A stretch of 64,000 nt of DNA. It comes from Hyalella azteca. Its lineage: Eukaryota; Arthropoda; Malacostraca; Amphipoda; Hyalellidae. The notes under the pieces are model-generated. The model was not told where the DNA came from. It was given only the letters and a program-made list of their open reading frames with translations, and did not search any database. Every line of letters starts with the position of its first letter. The first letter of the stretch is position 1. Positions 58,351 through 64,000 of this stretch are shown here, piece by piece. The stretch is from positions 1 to 64,000 of the forward strand of contig NW_025936627.1 of assembly GCF_000764305.2 (NCBI RefSeq), written 5' to 3'. A program made the position numbers and the translations under genes.

Positions 58351-60749
58351 ACAATAGGACTTGGTGAGTATGGGACGCTAATTATGTACCGACAATTTGT
58401 GTTGCCACTGATAGTCAGGACCACCAAGCGAGTGTAAGATAGAGGAGACTAGCTCCGAAAATTAGTTAAAATAAACACAGAGCATAAAATATCCTCCTCG
58501 ACAATCAGTCAAGTATTAGAAAGTGGTGACATATTAAGGAATTTACAGGGGCACAAGATCGGTATAGATACACTGCACCGTTCTATAACACAAAGTGGAA
58601 ATTGATACAATCAACCCAATACCAAGAATTATCTGAGAAACGCACCGAATTTTGAGCAATTATGGTGCCGTGCTGAGGCATTTCATATTGATCATATCGC
58701 ACACCCCAAATTATATAAACAGTATCTTTATTAGCACTCTCATCCGTGAATTTTATCTCATGAGTTATAGCTGTAAAAAGTAATTAAGAAATTACAGTCA
58801 AAAAGGAGATTTTACTGTAGAATGAACGAGTAAAGTTCAGCCCGTGTAGAAAACTAAATTTTGTACAGATTAATGCGCGTCATCGGCATCGTGATTCTGA
58901 TCTACTTCAAAAACAAATCTGAAGAATGCTTTATTTCAACATGAATCTAATTACTCTCATCCTTCGCTAGAAATTTAGAAATAGCAGTAAAATGACCGCA
59001 TGTTGCCCGAATAGATAGTCTCGTCAATTTGAAAATCATGATATTCTGCATTCACTAAATCGAATACTATTATAATAATCATGATTATACCTAAACCGTC
59101 GTGTTTTAGGAATATTTTGAGTTTTTGTGGTTTCCAACCAAAAGAATCCAACTTTAACGATTTGATAATGATTTTTAGTTGACCAATGTCTAGCTTGCTT
59201 CAGAACTTTCGTTTTAGAACAAAAAATTAACAGGCGCGATTCAGTCAAGTGGTTCTATAAATTTTGTTTAGAAAAGATTAGTCGGTACTATGTACGTTTT
59301 GGTGAATAATCTTCCGACAGAAATCTACAATAACCATGCGCTTCCTGACAAAATTATCTTAGATTATTGTTCTAATCTTGACGATTTCTTCTACTAACAG
59401 GAGCCGAACACTGCGGATTTTTCGACCAATTTTAATGTCATCTAAGCATTTGATCTGTGCATGTTATTATTTTTTTGCAATTTTCGTTGATTCTTCTTAT
59501 GTAAACTATGAGCGAGTGGGTCGTGTGCTTTTCTGTCAATAAAAGACAATCATGATTGAATGGTTCAAGGTTTGCTCACAATTTAATGTTTTAGACAAGT
59601 GATTTCTTTGACTTGTGGGCTTGTCAGGTGCTTTATAGGCAGGGTAGGTGGGCCGGGTGGNAGACGCTGAACGCTTTTTAACAGGTAAAACAAGGCGGAA
59701 TGTTTCAAGATGAAGGAACCGAAGCTTTGGATTAATCTAAACCATGTGCACCCACCACACGATACAAATGTTTGGTGTTCACTTCAAATGTTTTCACTAT
59801 AAAATTTAAAAAGTGTTCAGATAAATTCCTACTTGCATGTGGCCCAATTTAGTCCTCGCTACATACGTCCATTTTTCCAATCATTGAGTATAGGCTCTGA
59901 ACCAAAGATTGAAATGTTATGGCATGATTCGAGATTTTTATTATTATTTGTTATGAAATTTATTTGCAAATTTGGCCATGTCAATATTATAGGAGAAAGT
60001 GCGGTAAAATGGGGCATAAGGAACAGAAAGACACGTCCATTATTTTATGTATTAAAATTTAATATTGAACAACAGCATAAGGTAATAATAGCACATAAGT
60101 TAGTGCATTGATTGACGTAGCAGAGAGACGTGTTGCCCGGTCCTGCATTCCCTGATTATCAACATTTTGTTTAAAGTAAGCCAATTTAATATTTTTCTTA
60201 TGGTATTAAACTTAATAAGTGTGTCTATTTCACGAACTAAATCTTAATTTTCTGTGTGATTAATTATTATACAATATGATCAAAATTAATTAAATTAGAT
60301 AATTAGTAACTTTGTTCATTAACATTAAAATCGCGGCCAATTGTTCACAGCCAGGCTGTTCGGGGTACAAAGAGGCAATTCTCAAATCGAACGAGGCGTA
60401 AGGACTGCATGGAAGATGATGGTATTTGAAGAGACGCGACATTAATTTCAGAGATTATGGAATTGTCGTAATTTCCATTTGGTTTTTCTGGCACATTTGG
60501 TAAAATCGTTGGTCGAAATTGTTCGATTGGGATAACCTGCCTGCTTGAAATTGGTAGCTGCGCTAAGCCTATTAATCACAGAGACGCGTGGTGTCACATC
60601 TGCTTAAATGTCGGTACAAATTAGTGAGGCATCAAAATTTAAGAGTTGAATGTGGAAAATTATAATGCATTTTGCATGAGTCATTAATAATTCCAATTTA
60701 TAATTGTTGATGCTAAGTTTCAAATTTATTTGCAGTCTATGTAAGTTAG
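58351..60749. other. Unique sequence between modules 4 and 5; no supported gene
   Basis: No module block is recognisable. A 92-codon frame at 59833-60111 on the plus strand has no family resemblance that I recognise and no splice or codon signal that would support it. A single N stands at 59661 in a G-rich stretch. Blocks A, B, C and S of module 5 are missing here. Confidence 0.4.
59661..59661. other. Single-N assembly gap
   Basis: Lone N in GGGCCGGGTGG-N-AGACGC. Given the behaviour of the other two Ns, an unknown amount of sequence may be missing. Confidence 0.7.
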
Positions 60750-60884
60750 ATATAACATAATTGTCTCCATATGTCATATTTTAATGAACGTTTTTAAGTT
60801 ATCAAGCGAAAAACAATATACAACATCGATTAGAAATCGGTCCACATATGAACCGATCTGAGGTCACTCAGCAATATGTGCACT

Positions 60885-60985
60885 TTTGCTAATCCTGCAG
60901 ATCTAAGAAATGAGAGATGATGAGTAAATCGGAATTATTATTTAAAGTTCCCGCCGCCCAAATAAGATAAAAGTGGACATACGAG
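60885..60985. repeat. Conserved block E, copy 5 (right end only)
   Basis: Only the right end of block E (TAAGAAATGAGAGATGATGAG) is present, preceded by sequence shared with the 52057-52718 insertion. Confidence 0.6.
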
Positions 60986-61055
60986 AACTTGCGTCAATTA
61001 CTTTGGTAAAGATTATTCGTGAGAAATTGATCGACTGATGCTCCTGACTGACATG

Positions 61056-62108
61056 GGCCCGTATGCTAAATAGGGCACTAGCACTACGAAGTAGCACTAC
61101 GTACTACAAGCCGTAGTGCCTACTAGTGCGACATGGAACACTACGGTTGGCATGCTAAATAGGGCACTAGCACTATGAAGTAGCACTACGCACTACAAGC
61201 CATAGTGCGGTACTAGTGCGACATGGAACACTACGGTTGGCATGCTAAATAGGGCACTAGCACTATGAAGCAGCACTACGCACTACAAGCCATAGTGCGG
61301 CATGGAACACTACGGTTGGTATGCTAAATAGGGCCAAAAGCATAACGCGCACTACAAAAATCTGAAGTATCCTACACACCACACTTCACGACGGCACTAC
61401 GGTATATTTCACTTGTTTAATTCGTCAGCTATGAATCTGTTTGGCTTACAGCAAAGGCATCATCGCGTAAAAATATCAGGAACCACATGCCATGAATAAA
61501 AAAAAGTGTACCGCTTCAGTGAATAACATGTTATTCTTATGGCTGACATTTTCCTTGGCAAAACAGATAAACAGCGTAGAAGTAGAAAATACTTTTCTTG
61601 TTTTTGATACCATGTTTTGAATTTTCTTTTTTTTTCTGGAGTCATTTTAAATTCTTCTGCAAGAACTTTCCACTCTTCTCTCTTTTGTTCGATGTATTTG
61701 GGAAACGTGGACTTTGAATATATGATGGGAAAGGTGCGCAGACGCATTGCAAATTTCAGCTCACCATCACAATTTTCACTAGTACCATTACCATCACAAT
61801 TAGACATTTTGCATCAATCTTCTGCAAAGAATGAGAATTACTTAGGGAATAATTAATTATTTGAGCATTTAACTACCATTCTTCAATAGACTAATAGCGT
61901 AGTGCGGCACTATATAGTACTCTAACAGCGAAGTAGCACTTCAAAGTCTTTCTGCATACGAATCAGTAGTGCGACACTAAGCGACACTAAACATTGTAGA
62001 GCTACTTCGAAGTGCTTAGTGTCTGTGACGTATTTAGCATACCAACAGGACACTTTGTAGTACATAGTGCTACTTCGTAGTGCTAGTGCCCTATTTAGCA
62101 TACGGGCC
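61056..62108. mobile_element. 1053-bp PIF/Harbinger-like DNA transposon
   Basis: Terminal inverted repeats of about 45-50 bp begin GGCCCGTATGCTAAATAGGG and are flanked by a 3-bp duplication, ATG (61053-61055 and 62109-62111). The empty site is seen in module 4 near 52900 (CTGACATGAATTG). Three to four subterminal copies of an 80-90-bp unit (61063, 61152, 61242, 61321) rich in CACTACG/CGTAGTG follow the left end. It encodes a MADF-like protein on the minus strand but no DDE transposase, so it is non-autonomous. Three-base duplication and MADF partner fit PIF/Harbinger, although the usual target is TWA. Confidence 0.8.
61460..61807 (-). CDS. MADF-like protein of the Harbinger-like element
   Basis: 115 codons starting MSNCDGNGTSENC. 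Residues 28-65 read FPIIYSKSTFPKYIEQKREE followed by WKVLAEEFKMTPE, matching the pattern of MADF/Myb-SANT-like DNA-binding domains (short hydrophobic start, Lys/Arg-rich middle, W..(L/I)(A)EE). Harbinger elements normally carry such a protein beside the transposase to bind the ends. The C-terminal third looks unlike the family and may be out of frame. Probably a defective relic. Confidence 0.5.
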   Translation of the reverse strand: MSNCDGNGTSENCDGELKFAMRLRTFPIIYSKSTFPKYIEQKREEWKVLAEEFKMTPEKKRKFKTWYQKQEKYFLLLRCLSVLPRKMSAIRITCYSLKRYTFFYSWHVVPDIFTR

Positions 62109-62611
62109 ATGAACTGTTTTTGCGCATTAGATCATTACCTGAATTCGATTAATAATTCTATGCAATTATTACAGCACCTCAATGAATTGCTAAATAAATG
62201 AATTTCACATTCAACATAAGAAACCAAGATTAAATTTAAAGCTATTAATAAATTTCTCTCAGACTCAGATCGGAATTTATTAAGTGAATGGCGACGACGA
62301 TGAAGAATCAGATGATCTGGCTCACAGCAGCAGCAAGAGCTATATAGGCAAATTGTTCTTGTTGAAGTCTTGTATGTTGAAGCGTTGGATTACTTCATTT
62401 GCTCTGCTGTGCAACAAGTTCAAAATCAAGTAATCTGTGACTGTGTACCTAGTACTTCTAAGTGAATTGTGAAGACGATCAACTTTACGATTAGAAGAAA
62501 AATCGTGACACACAAGTACATTTAAACTCGCGTGACAAATGCGTGAAAAGTTAATGTCGATGTATAATTATAATAATAATTTGTTCATGCAACACGTGTA
62601 GAAATAGCCTA

Positions 62612-62735
62612 TAGTCATTAAGCCAAGGCCGCTTTCCCCATCGTTATATGTGTCGTGAGTGAAACATTTTATGACGTCACACGCACGTCACTATCGTCGG
62701 CTGTAGAGACGCTTCGGGCTGTGGTTAATTGTGAA
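62612..62735. promoter_or_regulatory. Candidate promoter/CRE-like block F, copy 5
   Basis: TGACGTCA, a second ACGTCA, and CTATCGTCGGCTGTAGAGACG, nearly the same as copy 4. Confidence 0.35.
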
Positions 62736-62778
62736 AAATCATTTATGTGATCCATAATATTTTTTTCTGGTATTTCAG

Positions 62779-62905
62779 TCTTTGTTTTCGAAGCACTCAG
62801 CTTTTCCGTGTGGTGTAAATACCGTCTCCCAGCAAAATAATTAATTGTTAGTGCAACAGAAGATGCCTTTCCTTCCAAAATGGAAAATGGCGCCCTCCTT
62901 GCCAG
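62779..62905 (+). other. Possible leader exon, module 5
   Basis: Acceptor TTTTTTCTGGTATTTCAG and donor TTGCCAG/GTAAAG as in module 4. The ATG at 62863 gives MPFLPKWKMAPSLP plus one base, the same phase. The following ATG exon is deleted in this module. Confidence 0.35.
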
Positions 62906-63589
62906 GTAAAGTGTGGTTACAGAGCAGATGAAGTTTCGAGCTTTGCACGAACAATTTTGGTGGTTAGGTAGAATTTGTAACTGGGTTGAAATAGCAGAGA
63001 TATGTGGTCGACGATGTGGTTGACCACATCTATTTTCCAGATGTGGTCGCCACATCTGGAATCGTGGTAGTGGTTGAACAGCTCTAATATTCCTCTGAGA
63101 ACGCTTAAGTTTTGGCTGTCTAAGTTTATTCTACAAATAGAGTAAGAATTACAAAATTCAAATAAAACTGCTGACTCGACAAACACTCAATCCGGAATTA
63201 ATTATTTGGCGTGAAAAATTATGAAAGTGGTACAGGTGTCCAAAACTGCAGCTATTGATAAAAAATTGCGTAGCTGCATTAGTATTTCAGGTTTGTTAAA
63301 ATATAAATGAAAATGATGTCATAATATTATTATCGGTTAGCGTAGAGCCTTCATCGGCCGTCGTTTAGAACTTTTCATCAAGGTTTCGGAATTTCCGGCA
63401 ACAAATATGAACTTCGCGACTACGCTATGCAAACGAGCTTGATAATGTTTTCTGAGACTAATAATTGTGTGTAACGGGTATATATATTTTTTCAACGCAT
63501 GGTTTGCGGAAACATTTAATAATAAGCTTAGTCAAAATAATAAGCTTATTTATGCTATATCATAGTAGAAAATAAAATCTTATTACGCC

Positions 63590-63640
63590 CTGACATCCAT
63601 TGCGATGACAGGAGGTGAGCAACGCATTTTAATGATGACT
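63590..63640 (+). pseudogene. Deleted first coding exon, module 5
   Basis: CCATTGCGA, the sequence before the exon in other modules, is followed within a dozen bases by GGAGGTGAGCAACGCATTTT, the donor and intron start. About 100 bp containing the ATG exon have gone. Confidence 0.6.
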
Positions 63641-63658
63641 TAGGGTACGTACACTGTG

Positions 63659-63808
63659 AAAGCAGGTTGCCAGCGTGCTGGTTACCTGCTGAGGCTGGCG
63701 CCTGAAACAAGCGCGAGAGGTTCACAGAGGAAGCAGGTTGCCAGCGTGCTGGTTACCTGCTGAGGCTGGCGCCTGAAACAAGCGCGAGAGGTTCACAGAG
63801 GAAGCAGG
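63659..63808. repeat. 71-bp tandem duplication
   Basis: AGCAGGTTGCCAGCGTGCTG at 63661 recurs at 63732 with no difference seen over the 71-bp unit; a third unit begins and diverges. Each unit includes an imperfect palindrome (AGCAGGTTGCCAGC / GCTGGTTACCTGCT). Confidence 0.85.
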
Positions 63809-64000
63809 AAACCAGCTGAAATTGAAAGGGTTTAGGTTACTGCCGTTCTTCAGGCAAAAATGCTAACCTTTAAGGCGAGCGTCTATGTGGTAAAAAAAAC
63901 TTTTTTTTATTTACGGACGGATCACTTTGAAACTTGGTACACCTATGTAAAACAGAATTCTAAGACTTTTTTGTTCGTGTCAATTTTTCGAAATGGATGG
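63809..64000. other. Right edge, no gene seen
   Basis: The last 190 bp hold an A/T run and a string (TTTACGGACGGATCACTTTG) that looks like dispersed repeat DNA. The window ends before any terminal exon of module 5. Confidence 0.4.

Noticed and set aside
59833..60111. 92-codon plus-strand frame
   Set aside because: No recognised family, no paralogue in the window and no splice context; AT-rich chance frame is more likely.
62669..63055. 128-codon minus-strand frame, also at 53518-53742
   Set aside because: Antisense to the block F / leader-exon region, where good splice sites point to the plus strand.

Overview
The window is AT-rich eukaryotic DNA, most likely from an insect. The evidence is C2H2 zinc-finger coding exons behind GT-AG introns with pyrimidine-rich acceptors, a piggyBac-like fragment, a Harbinger-type element with a MADF-like ORF, and long intronic deserts. 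No bacterial operon, rRNA, convincing tRNA or CRISPR array was seen. The exact species cannot be read from the sequence.

The window is built from a tandemly amplified module of about 12.5-12.9 kb. Its hallmark is a large + strand terminal exon with an acidic/Ser-rich leader followed by C2H2 fingers; the four exons start at 17517, 30387, 43220 and 55702. About 3.3 kb upstream of each lies a short coding exon with its own ATG (14166, 28419, 41339, 54019). Modules 1, 3 and 4 also have a second short exon (15581, 42090, 54386). The reading phases join cleanly across these exons in every module, although module 4 uses a different frame from modules 1-3. The best model is therefore a tandem family of small multi-exon zinc-finger genes, or of alternative transcripts with module-specific starts. 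A partial fifth module (60750-64000) runs off the right edge.

Layout: 1-1620 holds short direct repeats and a 24-bp minisatellite. 1620-12240 is degenerate intronic repeat DNA (conserved blocks A, B, C and the S sub-repeat). 12244-18910 is the exon-bearing part of module 1, with a 672-bp MITE. 18910-22085 holds a decayed zinc-finger exon, a 26-bp minisatellite, an assembly gap and a sequencing-adapter artefact. 22085-31930 is module 2, 33505-44610 module 3, and 44610-47520 a near copy of the 18.9-22.1 kb junk interval. 47520-57130 is module 4. 57130-60750 is mostly unique sequence with a 44-bp minisatellite. 60750-64000 is module 5, interrupted by a Harbinger-like element.

Only module 1 has an undisturbed five-finger exon. 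Module 2 loses finger 5 by a 1-nt deletion. Module 3 has one in-frame TAA before an intact finger 5. Module 4 has an in-frame TGA followed by two intact fingers. The introns carry repeated hairpin-forming elements, and one 200-bp block (B) is far better conserved than its flanks. Two identical copies of a mate-pair linker (21879 and 47317) show that parts of this assembly are artefactual.
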